Shown one piece after another: positions 1 to 11,112 of a DNA stretch of 64,000 bases; within the stretch, counting starts at the first letter, position 1; every line of letters starts with the position of its first letter. The notes beneath the pieces are model-generated. The model did not search any database. It was not told the origin of the DNA and was given only the letters and a program-made list of their open reading frames with translations. The translations under genes and the position numbers were made by a program. Source of the stretch: Ampullaceana balthica (lineage: Eukaryota; Mollusca; Gastropoda; Lymnaeidae); NCBI GenBank assembly GCA_944989445.1, contig CALYLW010000015.1, forward strand, positions 796,124 to 860,123, read 5' to 3'.

Positions 1-115
1 GAGCGGGGTGACTCAGGGACGCCCTAGGCCCCGGGAACAAGCCCCTGCCTTCACATGGATTCGAACCCGTGACCATCGGTACGACAGTCCAGTGCGCTGC
101 CACTCGACCACCGGT
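1..115 (-). mobile_element. tRNA-derived SINE, head part, cut by window edge
   Basis: Read on the minus strand this is a tRNA-like head: a B-box resembling GGTTCGAATCC lies at 57-68 and an A-box-like stretch (GGTGGTCGAGTGG) at 100-112. It matches the head of the full SINE at 1609-1897. The body continues beyond the left edge. It is a Pol III-type retroposon rather than a tRNA gene, because the acceptor stem does not close. Confidence 0.8.
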
Positions 116-366
116 TTCGTAATTTGTTTTTAAAAAAAATAATACTGTTTTTTTGTGTTTGTTCTTTTTGTATGATTATTCTCTAGGTTTGAATCGACTA
201 TATATTGTTATAACTAAAACATAGTTTCAATTACAGGAGAATTCTTAATTATTTCTCTTGAATGAAATCGACTTGTCTTGACAAATTTGTACAGAAATAG
301 TGCACACCTTTAAGATTATGTCCTTAATGTGAACAAATACATCACCTTTTGGTGCTAAATTTCTTA

Positions 367-625
367 GGGGCCGTCCATAAAGTACGTCACGCTATTTTTG
401 ACCATTTTAACTCCCCCCTCCCCCCTGTCACACATCTCGGACACCCTAAAGTACGTCACACTTTCGAACAAAAATGTTGTTTTTTATTAACAAAATAATT
501 ACACATTTAATATAAAACACCGTGACGTCACGCATGGCCGGACCCCCCTCCCCCTGTCACAAACTGTCCCACTTTCTTACACACCCTCCCCCCTCTCGAG
601 CGTGACGTACTTTATGGACGGCCCC
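367..625. mobile_element. PIF/Harbinger-like MITE, short subfamily
   Basis: Terminal inverted repeats start GGGGCCGTCCATAAAGTACG and are mirrored at the right end. A perfect 3-bp target duplication TTA lies at 364-366 and 626-628. The interior is about 260 bp with C-rich and G-rich arms and no ORF. A TTA duplication is typical of PIF/Harbinger elements; the superfamily call is inference from that alone. The same subfamily recurs at 57466-57737. Confidence 0.8.
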
Positions 626-899
626 TTAGCTATTTTGACAAATTGAGAGTTTTACAGGACAAGTCACACTGCAGAAAATATCAACATTAATTTCTGATAA
701 TTTATAGCCTATTCGATGATAAACACTGCTTAATACTACAATACATAAATAAAAATAATTTTGGCGATTTTTTTCCTCTTTTCCTGTTATTCAGATCAAA
801 AGCATGTTTTCAAAATTGTCTAATGTCCCCTGATTTTTATTAGTCTTATATTAACTTGCTTTGTAAGTTTAATCGGACAACCGAACCCACTATTTGTTT
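626..899. other. AT-rich stretch, nothing recognised
   Basis: I see no coding potential, no inverted-repeat pair and no tandem array here. Confidence 0.5.
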
Positions 900-1095
900 A
901 TGGTTTGTTCACGTGCCAGTTCACGCGTTGACGCCGACCGTTACTGTTCACACCCCCTACCGTCCCTGCGCCCAGTTTTAAAACCAGGGGAGATAATTCT
1001 GTTTCAGTCTGTAAATGTCGCATTTAAACATAATCACTACTTTTAGTTATGTCTCATATATAAGAGATTTATAGTCACAAACTTTGTTTTTACAT
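900..1095 (+). repeat. R-family dispersed repeat, right-end fragment (type 2)
   Basis: It ends with the family signature: a track like TTAGTTATGTCTCATATATA, then AAGAGATTTATAGTCACAAA. The same 3' part is seen at 22605-23065 and 59400-59855. Only the right part is present. Confidence 0.65.
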
Positions 1096-1608
1096 CTATT
1101 TATGTCGATTTACGTCTGCTAGAGTTAAACCTCAGCAGTCCGCCTTAGTGACCGGAATAACCCAATGTTGAAATATTTTCGATTTACAGTGAGTGTCGGA
1201 TAATTGGGATAGGTGGGATTATTGGGATCAATTCGCTCAAAATATTCGAATCGTTTAGAACGGAACTAATCCCAGGACATTCTTGGTTTATATCTACTTC
1301 TAAATTGATCAAAGGTAAGCTGGCTTTGCTCTTACTGTAAAATGTGTAGACTAAAAAGTAGAAAATAAATATATTAAAAAAACACTTTTTAAAAACTAGT
1401 CTTATATTAGAAATGCACTTAAAAGTAGTAAATAAACTTAAAATTTGAAATTTATAGTCGGAAGAGACCTTTAGTTCCAAATTTATGAAAATGTAAAAGT
1501 TTACAATGAGACAGGAACGTTAAATCGTAGGTGAAATCGATTATCTCGTTGTTCGCCATGACTATAAGACTAGGGTGCTTGCTAGCATAGATATTAATAG
1601 ACTAAGTT
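1096..1608. other. AT-rich stretch, nothing recognised
   Basis: A 98-codon minus-strand open frame (1184-1480) is Phe/Ile/Leu-rich with no domain signature and is best explained by base composition. Confidence 0.5.
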
Positions 1609-1897
1609 TACGACGCGGTGGTCGAGTGGCAGCGCGCTCGACTGGCGTACCGATGGTCATGGGTTCGAATCCATGTCAAGGCAAGGATTTGTTCCCGGGG
1701 CCTAGGGCGTCCCTGAGTCACCCAGCTCCGAATGGGTACCTAACACTAGTTAGGCGGCTGGGTAATGCATGGAACCCACAAAGCCGTGGCCTGTGAACGC
1801 TGCATCACTTTCCAACAGATCATCTGTCATGGTCTGTTGACGCAATTATCTTCTGCATAGAAGGAGCGTCTGTATTGATAAGATAAGATAAGATAAG
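1609..1897 (+). mobile_element. Full-length tRNA-derived SINE with (GATAA)n tail
   Basis: The A-box lies at about 1617-1629 and the B-box GGTTCGAATCC at 1662-1672. A central domain follows with GGCGGCTGGGTAAT and CATGGTCTG, also present in the SINE at 44050-44325. The 3' tail has GACGCAAT, then a segment ending GAAGGAGCGTCTGT, then GATAA repeats. The last ~55 bp match the 3' end of the LINE at 37330-38427, which points to that LINE as the source of its reverse transcriptase. Confidence 0.9.
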
Positions 1898-2050
1898 AAA
1901 AAAAACCCACAAAATCACGTGACAATTTACGATTATTACGCAAGTCATTCAATGGATGGTAGCAACTACCCTACTAACACACTGGAGTATTGCGAGGTGT
2001 GCTGTCATTCCTACACGTTACGTATGCTCGATGTGTCCTTTTGTGTCGTA

Positions 2051-2477
2051 GGGGCCGTCCATAAATGACGTCAAGTACCTAGGGGGCATGGGTCACACAT
2101 TTGTGACGATGTGTGACGAGAGGGAGAGGAGTGCTTAAGAACTGTGACGTAACATCAAAACGCGCAACTTTAAATAAAATTTCCACTAAAATATTTGATT
2201 GCTAAAAATGTATTCAATGACATTTTAAATGGCTTCACGCGTCTTATGATATTAGAGTGCAGCCTCACACTAGATACGTACTTAAAAAACAATAAAGTGA
2301 TTTGAAACAATCATAATTTTAAAATAAGAAATACGGCTTTTATGGGAGGGGGGGGGGCCAGGGAAAACTTAGTGCCGTCATATTTGAGGAGGGGGTTAAC
2401 TTTTTGTGACGACGTGTGACGAAAAAGGATGGGGGGGAAATCGGCAAAAATGTCGTGACGTCATTTATGGACGGCCC
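2051..2477. mobile_element. PIF/Harbinger-like MITE, long subfamily
   Basis: The inverted ends are GGGGCCGTCCATAAATGACG at left and CGTCATTTATGGACGGCCC at right. The element is 427 bp with G-rich subterminal tracts and no ORF. The flanking duplication is imperfect (TA only). Related copies are at 28266-28666 and 32675-33073. Confidence 0.75.
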
Positions 2478-2605
2478 TATATAAGTTCAAGCACGCGATC
2501 GCATTCCCAGCAAAAGTCATATACATAGCAAAATGTTTCGCGTCCAAACATGAAGTATACCAATTTGGACTTATTCCAAAGAAGACGTTTACCGAGGTAC
2601 AACAG

Positions 2606-2638
<33 letters not shown>

Positions 2639-3399
2639 TAAATGTATATAGGTATCAAAAACACTTTTGTGTAAATAAAACAGCGCTGCTTGAAAATGAT
2701 ATACTTTAGGGTAAACGTTTCGGGAAATGCCTTCACGTGTACAAAGAAACTATAATAGTTATAATTAAGTGTGAATGATATCAAACTCATTTCTTTTATT
2801 TTTTATTACATAGAGGAAATAAAAATGAAGAACTAAGTAAATGAATTAATGAATGCACTTCAAACCAAAACAAAGCTTAGAAAAAGTAAACGATATGTAA
2901 ACTATTCGAATTTAGGACTAATTTTTTTAAAAATATATATTAATTACCTCCTAAGAATAACTTACAAACAATAACGATTTTGACTTACGTCCAAAGGTAG
3001 TGTGTATGCTTGACGTTTATACTAGACAGGATATTGATAAAATGGCTGACATTTTTAAAGCACCGGAAGAAAAAATCTTTTTGTTAGGAAATCAATATTT
3101 ACAATGGTATTTGATATCACCATGAGTAATTATTTATTTTAAAATATAAGAAAATCCATATTTAGTAGATTTTGTGCAATTTTTAAAAATATACTTTGTT
3201 GTTCTTAAACGAATAACAAACAAACAAAAAACGCACAATTCTTTTGTACATATTACAGCAAACGATAAAGTACGATGAATACTAATAGGAAATATAAAAT
3301 TGTTTTTTTTTAACTTTTCCTATTGATGAAATACGTACAACGGCTCCTATCTGAAACCCGTTTAAAATAAACCAAAACGAGAGTTGGTTAACAATAGTT
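2478..3399. other. AT-rich stretch with a (TA)n microsatellite
   Basis: A run of about 13 TA units lies at 2606-2632. Otherwise I see no gene or repeat structure I can name. Confidence 0.5.
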
Positions 3400-3910
3400 A
3401 TTTTTAAATCCTTTATAGTAACTCGTGGTGTCTGGTTGATTGCTTGTTCGTCGAAAAAAACTTTGGATCAATTTTTAACCCACTTCTCGTAAGCTAGAGA
3501 GCTGAAATTTTGCATGCAGACTTGTGCCGATGATAAAAACGATATCTCAAAATTGGAGATCGATCGCATGTACTGTAATTAAATTATTGAATTTTTAGTT
3601 TATTTTATTTATCTCTATGTATCATGTTAATTTTTTGAGATAGAGTGTCGCGGTGCGTATTTTATTGAACGACCTTTTTATTAATACTTTCCTGTTGCGC
3701 GACTTGGTGCGTATTATATTGACAATACTTTTTATAAACATATTCCCGATCGTTGCGCATTATGTTAAACACGTTTTACGAGAAATAACTAAAATTTTGT
3801 ATTTTTGGATTGTCTTGCGCTGTGTATTATAATGAACATTCTTTTAGCTACGTCTCGTACAGTCGTACATTAAAAATTTATAGTCAAAAACTGTTTTTTT
3901 TAAAACGTTT
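3400..3910 (+). repeat. R-family dispersed repeat (type 1), diverged copy
   Basis: The left end is AAATCCTTTATAGTAACTCG and the right end has TTATAGTCAAAAACTG. Inside are spaced copies of a motif like GTGCGTATTATATTGA at about 3652, 3708, 3756 and 3825. The outer parts form an imperfect inverted repeat (AAATCCTTTATA against TATAAGGATTT in better copies), so it resembles a MITE. Confidence 0.7.
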
Positions 3911-4179
3911 TTTTTAAATTATCAATTTAAAAAAGTAAACTAAAACTTTTCGATCGCAGTAATAAACTTTGCTATCGTTCACAGTTTAACAGTTGACCTA
4001 ATCTCAAAGCATCATTCGAGGGAAAAGCAAGGTTGTACTACATTATAATGGTTTCTTTACGTCCGCAATGGAGGTTATTCTATCCCGGACATACTCAATT
4101 TACACGCTTTTATTTAAGTCACATTTTTTGTATGTTATTATATCCATCCATCCATCCATCCTTCCTTCAAAACTTGAAA

Positions 4180-4590
4180 CGTAAAATTATACCACTTCTG
4201 ATGGTCCTAGAGATCTAAAAATTTTACCACAGATAGATCTTGGATGACAATGCATTGTATCAAAATTTCAGATCGATCGAATGTACCGTATTGAAATTAT
4301 TGCATTTTTAGTTTTATCTATAGCCTATATATAAGCATCGGTACCCGTCTGCTTTGTTGACATCCATGAGTTCACCACGTGAACACAACACCGTGGAATA
4401 AAACGTTGGGCGGGCGCTTATGAGGTGTTTGGCATAAAAATAAATATTGGTAAAAAAGATGTGTGGGTTTCAGGCGTGAATTTTAAAGAGTTTTTATTAT
4501 AAGTTTTAATAATAGCTGAAAAAAACAAAGTTTTTTTTTACTATAAATCCCTTACATATGAGACATAACTAAAAGTAGTGATTATGTTAA
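4180..4590. repeat. R-family repeat, composite or rearranged copy
   Basis: The segment 4180-4330 matches the type 2 interior, also seen at 34490-34640 and 43590-43720: AGATCGATCGAATGTACCG and the stretch before it. The segment 4524-4590 is an R right end in the opposite orientation (ACTATAAATCCCTTACATAT). The two halves point in different directions, so this is a rearranged or nested copy. Confidence 0.55.
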
Positions 4591-5454
4591 AAGCGTGTCC
4601 TTTTTTTAAAAAAAAGATTTTTTAAATATTTATTTCCTTTGTTCTAAGTAAGACATCTGATAAATTTTTATTATTCATTTGTTAAAAAAAATGTTCAGTC
4701 ATATTTCCCTTTCTTCCTCTTACTTTCCCTACTATTAAATCATTAACGAATAAAATACAACGCAATGATCTGAATTGTAACTAAACACATTATTAAATTA
4801 AACTTTGTTTACTTTCCGTAGATAACATAGAGCTTATCTGCCCATGTACAAGTCAAGAATCCATTCTCCAAGTAAATACAACCAATTAATGTTCAGACAC
4901 AACATGAGGAGATTGAATTGTTGTATTATATCATGACTGGAGCAAGCAAATTACTTTTGAAAAGTCATTTTAATTAATATCTTACAATATGCTCATATAA
5001 TATCGTTTTAGAAAATAACAGGATAAATATTCACCTAGATGTGTTTGTTTTTTTCTTATATCCCATAAGCTTTTCTAAAAGTAAGTAGTCTCACCCACAT
5101 TTTGTTCCCTTCTAAACGTAACGAGTTCTATTTAAAGCTATTTTCGGTTAATTTCTAAAACCAGATTAATTTTGTCTTGAAGCTTGACTACAATTTTTAA
5201 ATTTTACTTATTATAGTTATGTTGCTTCAGCAGTCATGTAAATTTTATAAAGATTTTCTTTCTTTTTTTCGATATAAAAACTCTTACCTTGTCACCATCT
5301 CTCATAAAATTTTTCAGTGTTATACAATTGTAACTGTTGTCTCTGTGGTGACTCCGATTAACTCTCCAATGTACTAGCAATTTACTCCAATGTACTGACC
5401 CATGTACTGACCCATTGGTTTGATAAATTTTCTGACCAGAAAAAATAAATAATT
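4591..5454. other. AT-rich stretch, nothing recognised
   Basis: No gene or named repeat was seen. The last 70 bases contain two degenerate units of the 26-bp repeat that follows (TGTACTGACCCA). Confidence 0.5.
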
Positions 5455-5572
5455 GGTCCCATGTCTTGACCAAACATAAATGCCCCATGTCTTGACCCAA
5501 CATAAATGTCCCATGTACTGACCCAACATAAATGTCCCATGTACTGACCCAACATAAATGTCCATGTCTTGG
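5455..5572. repeat. 26-bp tandem repeat, about 4.5 units
   Basis: The unit is about 26 bp and contains ATGTACTGACCCAACATAAA, with a CTTGACC variant in the first and last units. Open frames read across it in several minus frames are repeat artefacts. Confidence 0.85.
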
Positions 5573-5978
5573 CACCCTTAAAATTATAATTTTTCTTCTG
5601 TTGTGAAATAAAACCCACTTCTTTAAATGAGTTCTTTTAATGAGTTTACTTTAAAATATAAGGCCTGTGTTATATTTATATTAAGACCAACAGCATACAT
5701 TTATAACAGCCTTAAAATTTCCAACATAAAAGTGTATTTTTCTTAAAACTGTAGTCTAGTGTCAAGGTCATGTTGTCAATTTATTCTCTTAAAGTTACAC
5801 CTCGAAGTCTTTGAACTTGAACAATTAACTTTTAAAACCTTTATTTTTACTAATTTTCGAAAACAGAGCTCTGAAATTCGTTAAAATTGTGTCAGATCCA
5901 AATTCACATGAAGAATGATTTTGTATTTACTGTACGCGGAAACCCCTGCATCACCATTCATCTATTTTTAATTCAACA

Positions 5979-5984
5979 TTTATT
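5979..5984 (-). promoter_or_regulatory. Candidate polyadenylation signal AATAAA
   Basis: The minus-strand hexamer AATAAA lies 62 bases downstream of the stop codon of the minus-strand Ig gene (6046-6048). The position fits a short 3' UTR. The hexamer is common by chance in AT-rich DNA. Confidence 0.4.
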
Positions 5985-5990
5985 TAGAAA

Positions 5991-6084
5991 GAAATATGCA
6001 GCACCTAAAGACATCAATATAAGAAATATGCAGCACCTAAAGACATCAATATAAGAAATATGCAGCACCTAAAGACATCAATAT
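5991..6084. repeat. 32-bp tandem repeat, three units, over the Ig gene stop codon
   Basis: Three near-perfect 32-bp units start at 5991, 6023 and 6055, each containing GCAGCACCTAAAGACATCAA. On the minus strand the first unit read encodes the last residues of the Ig gene, and the next unit supplies its stop codon. Confidence 0.9.
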
Positions 6085-6200
6085 TTCAATGTAAACGTTG
6101 GTATGTAACATCTCAAGTTTAGAGCATCCATTAACTTCTGTTGTTGTTGACGGTGTAACGGCCTCGGTGCTGGTGATGGATGATTTTGTCGTGGATTTTT
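6046..6200 (-). CDS. Ig-superfamily gene 1, terminal exon (stalk and hydrophobic tail)
   Basis: This is the last of five exons of a minus-strand Ig gene. The acceptor is TTTTATTTCAG just upstream of 6200. The frame enters in phase 1, exactly as left by the exon at 6491-6752. It encodes about 51 residues: a Ser/Thr-rich stalk (STTKSSITSTEAVTPSTTT), a Cys, then a C-terminal hydrophobic stretch ending LMSLGAAYFLY and a TGA stop at 6046-6048. The short hydrophobic tail after a small-residue site (NGC) could be a GPI-attachment signal or a short membrane anchor; this is inference. The last residues lie inside the 32-bp tandem repeat, so the C-terminus has been altered by repeat growth. Confidence 0.65.
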
Positions 6201-6490
6201 CTGAAATAAAACAAAAACATTTAAAGAAGTTGAGAAGTAATCTCTTCATACACAAAAATACGCTCTATCAAAATCTACAATGTTACTTATAAGTGACATT
6301 AAGTATAGATTATCCTTGTTCTGTCATATTTCATGTTTAAAAACAATATTATTATTTAAAACATTTGGGAACTTAATCAAATCAACACCAGATAGAGATA
6401 GAAATTATTCTTTAATGTGATAAAATTCAATCATGTATTCAAGATTCTTCAGAACTCAAATATATATTGTTAAATATACAAAGTACATAC

Positions 6491-6752
6491 CAGCAATCAC
6501 AAACAACGTAAAGTTCACACTTGCTACATCAACGTTATTGTATCGAGTGATACAGATGAAGGTAAAGCCGTTATGAATCCTATGAAACTTGAATTTTAGC
6601 TTGGACTCGTATCGAAAAATTCCACAAGTTCTTGGCTCGGGAGAATCTGCGTGAGTTGTTGAGATTTGTGTAGGGAATGGGTAGTCGTAGCCTAATTGAC
6701 CTTTCAACTTTGTGTGACCGTACTTCCAGACGAGCTCCACATTTGCTTCATT
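6491..6752 (-). CDS. Ig-superfamily gene 1, exon: second half of Ig domain 2
   Basis: The exon is 262 nt, phase 0 in and phase 1 out, with acceptor CTCACCAAG and donor GTATGT. It encodes strands C to G of an Ig-like domain: the Trp of strand C in VELVWKYG, and the second Cys in FTFICITRYNN near the end. Joined to the exon at 8113-8225 it completes one Ig domain with both canonical cysteines. The open frame, splice sites and phase agreement together make this a real exon. The family within the Ig superfamily is not identified; snail FREP-type or other lectin-linked Ig proteins are possible, but no fibrinogen domain is in the window. Confidence 0.75.
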
Positions 6753-8112
6753 CTTGGTGAGAAATGATCAAGTTATAAATAAACAAACATTAATCTCAAA
6801 AATTTTATTGAATGAATACAAATAAATGAAATCGTGTCATTCTAAATTACTTATCACTATTGAACCCATAATTACACATGGATAATTTTTCATATATACA
6901 ATTTTTACATGCGTAAGATAGGTAAGTCCAACAAACCAGATTCTAAATGTCTTATATGAACCTTAAGTATTTCATGCTAGGTCTAGGGTTTGTGATATGT
7001 CGATTTGGGACCAATTTTACTACTGAACAACGAATTTTCTAATGAAATGGTAATGAAATTTCTTATGTGCACCTTATAGTGAGACAACGATGTGGTATTA
7101 TGATCATAACTTTTAGAAATTGCCATCGCGACTTTGTGACCCGTTTTTAAACACAGTTATGGACCTTTGATTGTAAAATGATTCATTATATAAATTGTCT
7201 TCTTTTGTCATGTACACGCCCTTGGTTAATTGAAGCTGTACGAAGTAATCTGAAGCATATTATTTGTAAAATCTTATATTTGTTAATTTCGTAGCTTGAT
7301 AAGAGCTGCTGTTTTCTTCAGAGTTTTTATTTTCTGAAACATCCAAGTGTGCATGGACATGGAAACAGTTCTTTTGGATTTACTCTCATTTGAAATGATA
7401 GTAACCGCATTTAATAACACCAGCCTCTATAAGAATGTAATAACGATTTAAACAGAAAATTTAAAAATGTTAATTGTGAAGTTTCAAGATGTTAAACTGA
7501 AGTCCTATAACAGTGTATGATTTATCGATGTGACATGAGACATGGATATATTGCAATCAGTTTAAAACATTGGTATTCTCATCCTTTGGCTTTTTGTGAT
7601 CAAACAATTTTTGGCATATTTGAAAAGTCAAAGTTAAAGACACGATTTTATTAAATAAATAAATTGTAAGTACAAATGGATACGTAGGTACGGAAATCTT
7701 TTATCACATATATATTATATACATATATATGTTACGGCCTAAACCCAAAATGGGGCAGAATGCCAATACGCCGGCCAATGCGGCGGAAACTGACCAATGA
7801 TGCTGTAAATTGTCCGGTCAAAGTTTGAATTTTGGGATTTGGCCGGCCAGTTCGTGACATTGCATGGGTCGATTGGCGAAAGGTGGAAAAAATAAGTGAT
7901 GAAAATTAGGTTAAGTAAAATTTGACAAACGAAGTATTCACTAACGATCAAAACTGAACAAGAATGAAATCTGAGGCCCCTCCCTCCCCCGACTGTAGAG
8001 GTTAGACTCCAGACAAAGGTGAACTGTGTTTGTGTACTTATAAATTACTGGCATCAAATATATAAGTGAATTAAAATAAAGACTTTAAATTTGTTCTAAT
8101 GTATTTCTTTAC
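6753..8112 (-). other. Intron of Ig gene 1
   Basis: AT-rich, with no coding signal. From 7731 to about 7880 lies a GC-rich patch starting GTTACGGCC with GGCCGGCC-type motifs. It resembles the palindromic repeat at 61215-61385, in the intron after Ig exon 3 of the plus-strand gene. Confidence 0.5.
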
Positions 8113-8225
8113 TTTAACAACACATGTCAATGTGATCTCGTCTCCTTTACGGTTGTAGGAAATATGTTGTTCATTTCCTCTCTTCGGGTTCAAAATCATA
8201 TGTGAGCTTCTTAATTCTTTTTCTC
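8113..8225 (-). CDS. Ig-superfamily gene 1, exon: first half of Ig domain 2
   Basis: The exon is 113 nt, phase 1 in and phase 0 out, with acceptor CACTTATCCAG and donor GTAAAG. It encodes a lead segment then the B strand GDEITLTCVVK, whose Cys pairs with that of FTFICIT in the exon at 6491-6752. It joins the upstream exon (9611-9809) as VYKPG then EKELRSSH, which reads smoothly. The short intron-split Ig layout is shared with the plus-strand gene at 60491-61201, suggesting a common family. Confidence 0.75.
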
Positions 8226-8581
8226 CTGGATAAGTGGGGACCCGAAAAAATGCATAAAAATAATGTTTATACATAATTTTTTTTAATGTTGTTCAAATAG
8301 CAAGTGGTACAATAAAATTACTACAAGGTGTATGTCAATCACTAACACATTTTCTCTTCAACTGCATGTCTGTCATTAAAACTTAAACCAAATATTTCTT
8401 GAATTAATATTGAAAAAGTTTCTTTAATTGAATGCATCGAATTAATTGGACCTTGAATTTAAGTTGGAAAATGATCTATGCCTAGACTAGAATATAAATT
8501 GAAAAATATTTGTTTTCTTGAAATCAATGTAGCAAATATCAGCATCCACGCCAAACTTAAAGATTATGTAACAATGTCATT

Positions 8582-9216
8582 GAATTCAACCATACACATA
8601 TTCGCCGTATTGAATTCAACATACACATATTTGTCGTATTGAATTCAACCATACACATATTTGTCGTATTGAATTCAACCATACACATATTTGTCGTATT
8701 GAATTCAACATACACAGATTTGCCATATTGAATTCAACATACACATATTTGTCGTATTGAATTCAACCATACACATATTTGCTGTATTGAATTCAACCAT
8801 ACACATATTTGCTGTATTGAATTCAACCATACACATATTTGCTGTATTGAATTCAACCATACACATATTTGCTGTATTGAATTCAACCATACACATATTT
8901 GCTGTATTGAATTCAACCATACACATATTTGCTGTATTGAATTCAACCATACACATATTTGCTGTATTGAATTCAACCATACACATATTTGCTGTATTGA
9001 ATTCAACCATACACATATTTGCTGTATTGAATTCAAACATACACATATTTGCTGTATTGAATTCAACCATACACATATTTGCTGTATTGAATTCAACCAT
9101 ACACATATTTGCTGTATTGAATTCAACCATACACATATTTGCTGTATTGAATTCAAACATACACAGATTTGCTGTATTGAATTCAACCATACACAGATTT
9201 GCTGTATTGAATTCAA
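8582..9216. repeat. 30-bp satellite, about 21 units, one EcoRI site per unit
   Basis: The unit is 30 bp, GAATTCAACCATACACATAT followed by TTGCTGTATT. Six variable units (29 or 30 bp, TTGTCGTATT type) at 8582-8758 are followed by 15 nearly identical units at 8759-9208. Because 30 is divisible by three, three frames are open throughout; these are not genes. The array lies in the intron between the exons at 8113-8225 and 9611-9809. Confidence 0.95.
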
Positions 9217-9610
9217 GTTTCGTGTGGATGCTAATCCTCCTCCTGTTCCAGACATTGTCATTCAGAAATTCTGATGTAAATTTTCTTTGTTCTTTAAACA
9301 AACCCATACTCGTCTAATTTTTGGATTCTTTAATAACATTACTGTCGACGTGCACTCATTATTTAAAATAAAATATTAGCTTACCCATGTTTAAATGTTT
9401 GATAAAATGATTTGGGACTTGTTTTTTGTTTGCACAATTTAGTTAAACTTTTAATCTTTTCGTGCATTTTATTACCATTTAAATTAAAGTTTTGATAGTT
9501 TCTATGTTCTTCTTTAATTTAACCCTTTGGTTACAGCTGTTTGTAAATAACGTTGAAATTATTGCCATCTAAAAATTTGGAATGATGTAACTATTAATAG
9601 AATACTTGAC
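9217..9610 (-). other. Intron of Ig gene 1, nothing recognised
   Basis: AT-rich DNA between the 30-bp satellite and the donor of the exon at 9611-9809. Confidence 0.5.
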
Positions 9611-9809
9611 CTGGTTTATAAACCCGTAAAGCTTGTCTTCCAACTTGAACATTTTCCATTTTTCCTCCAACATTCATGTATTCAAAAGAACAAAGGAATT
9701 CTGCGTTTTCTATACATGTGACGTTGGCTTTCAAAACAATCTTCATTGTCTCTTTGCTTTCTCCACCAGACATTTCAATTTTCCATGATGTTCCCTCGGG
9801 ATGAGAATG
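9611..9809 (-). CDS. Ig-superfamily gene 1, exon: second half of Ig domain 1
   Basis: The exon is 199 nt, phase 0 in and phase 1 out, with acceptor TTGTCCATAG and donor GTCAAG. It begins HSHPEGTSWKIEMSGGES, continues through KANVTC with an N-glycosylation sequon, and carries the F-strand Cys in AEFLCSFEYMN. It ends VGRQALRVYKPG. Two extra Cys residues, in NVTC and FLC, could allow a second disulphide. Joined to the exon at 23433-23623 it completes an Ig domain. Confidence 0.75.
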
Positions 9810-10693
9810 CTATGGACAACAGTTACACGTGTTAAAACAGCGATTGTGGTCAGAATAAAAGAAAACTGGCTACACCATTACGGAAAGAAATGACCTAACA
9901 AAAAACCGCAATGCAATAATTTTTAATCCAGCAATTACACTTGACTAACATACAAATGATGAAATCGTTTAACAAAAAAAAAGAAATCCACTTATATTTA
10001 CTAGTTGCCAACATACATCTGTAAATACTATTAGTTCCTGCAATCTCTTTTGTTTTACGTCAGTGCTACACCTAATGATATCTCTTATAAGCAGGGTCGG
10101 ACTTAGCGTTTGAACCCACTCCGTGCAAAAGTGAAAAATTGCGCCCCTAAGTAATTACAATTTAAGTATTCTAATTCTAAGAAAAATGGTGTATGGCTTT
10201 TTATATATTTTAGCGCACATCCAATTTAAAAAATCACTTTAACTAAACTTTAGCACAGTAATTAACACAAATAATTGTAATTAGATTTTTACTAAATCTG
10301 CTTAATTAAAAAAAACCAGAAACTTTAAGTTCAGAGACTTCTATAATTAATTTAAAAATATTTAAGCAGTTACGTAGTTCATAATCAACTCCTAATACAG
10401 CGGGGTTTGCCAATCTTGTTTTAGATGTTGTTTCCAAGCTAATTTTAGGTTATGTTTAGTTTTGAAAAATTACCTTACCCGGATCTGAAGTTACTAAATT
10501 TCCTCAAGCAACGCTCAAGTTTAGAGCGTATTTCATTTTTATTATGAATTTGAAAACTTCCAAATTTTCTAAATATTTTTTCAATAGAGAATACACCCCT
10601 GATATTTCAAATAGAAATGTATATCCACTGAATCTTTATCTGTTAAAATGTTCAAAATCTTTGAAATTTGCCAAAATCACAGAAGAACTAACA
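9810..10693 (-). other. Start of the 13.6 kb intron of Ig gene 1
   Basis: AT-rich. At 10094 a stretch CAGGGTCGGACTTAG resembles a hAT-type terminal repeat. A CAGGGCCGGACAAACAC on the minus strand at about 23100-23116 could be a distant partner, but the flanks do not match, so I do not join them. Confidence 0.4.
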
Positions 10694-11035
10694 TCTTACA
10701 GTTCATAGTTAATGATATATTTGAGACATATCTAAAAGTATTCATTATGTTCAATATAATACGCACCACGCGTTCAATAAAATACGCACTGCGTGACAGA
10801 CTAGCATAAATATTTACATAGAGCTACTTAGAGAAACATAGACCTTAAGTAAAAATTCCTTAATTTAATTACAGTACATGTGATCGATGTGCAAATTTAA
10901 TACTTCATTTGTATCGTCGCCACGAGTCTGCCTGCTAAATTTCAGCTTGATATGATACGGGGAAGTGGTTTAGAAATCGATCCAAAGTTATTTTCGGCAA
11001 GAAATCAAGCAGACGCCAAGAGTAATATGATTTAC
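10694..11035 (-). repeat. R-family dispersed repeat (type 1), minus orientation, partial
   Basis: It carries the internal motif in reverse (AATATAATACGCACCACGCG) and the left-end part with a GATCGATGTGCAAAT region. It lies immediately before the 63-bp satellite. Confidence 0.65.
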
Positions 11036-11112
11036 ATTTTTTTAAAAAAAGTAACTGTTGCGATATTGCATCTGAGAAAATCTTTGCTCTAAAGACTTGT
11101 TTGCAGTGTCAA

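Noticed and set aside
1575..1796. 73-codon frame and possible tRNA gene
   Set aside because: The sequence is the tRNA-like head and body of a SINE; the cloverleaf is incomplete and copies occur elsewhere.
7739..7951. 70-codon minus frame near Ig exons
   Set aside because: It overlaps the GC-rich repeat related to 61213-61385 and has no splice sites or Ig pattern.
8705..9317. 175-200 codon frames in three registers
   Set aside because: The 30-bp satellite unit is divisible by three and lacks stops, so frames stay open by construction.
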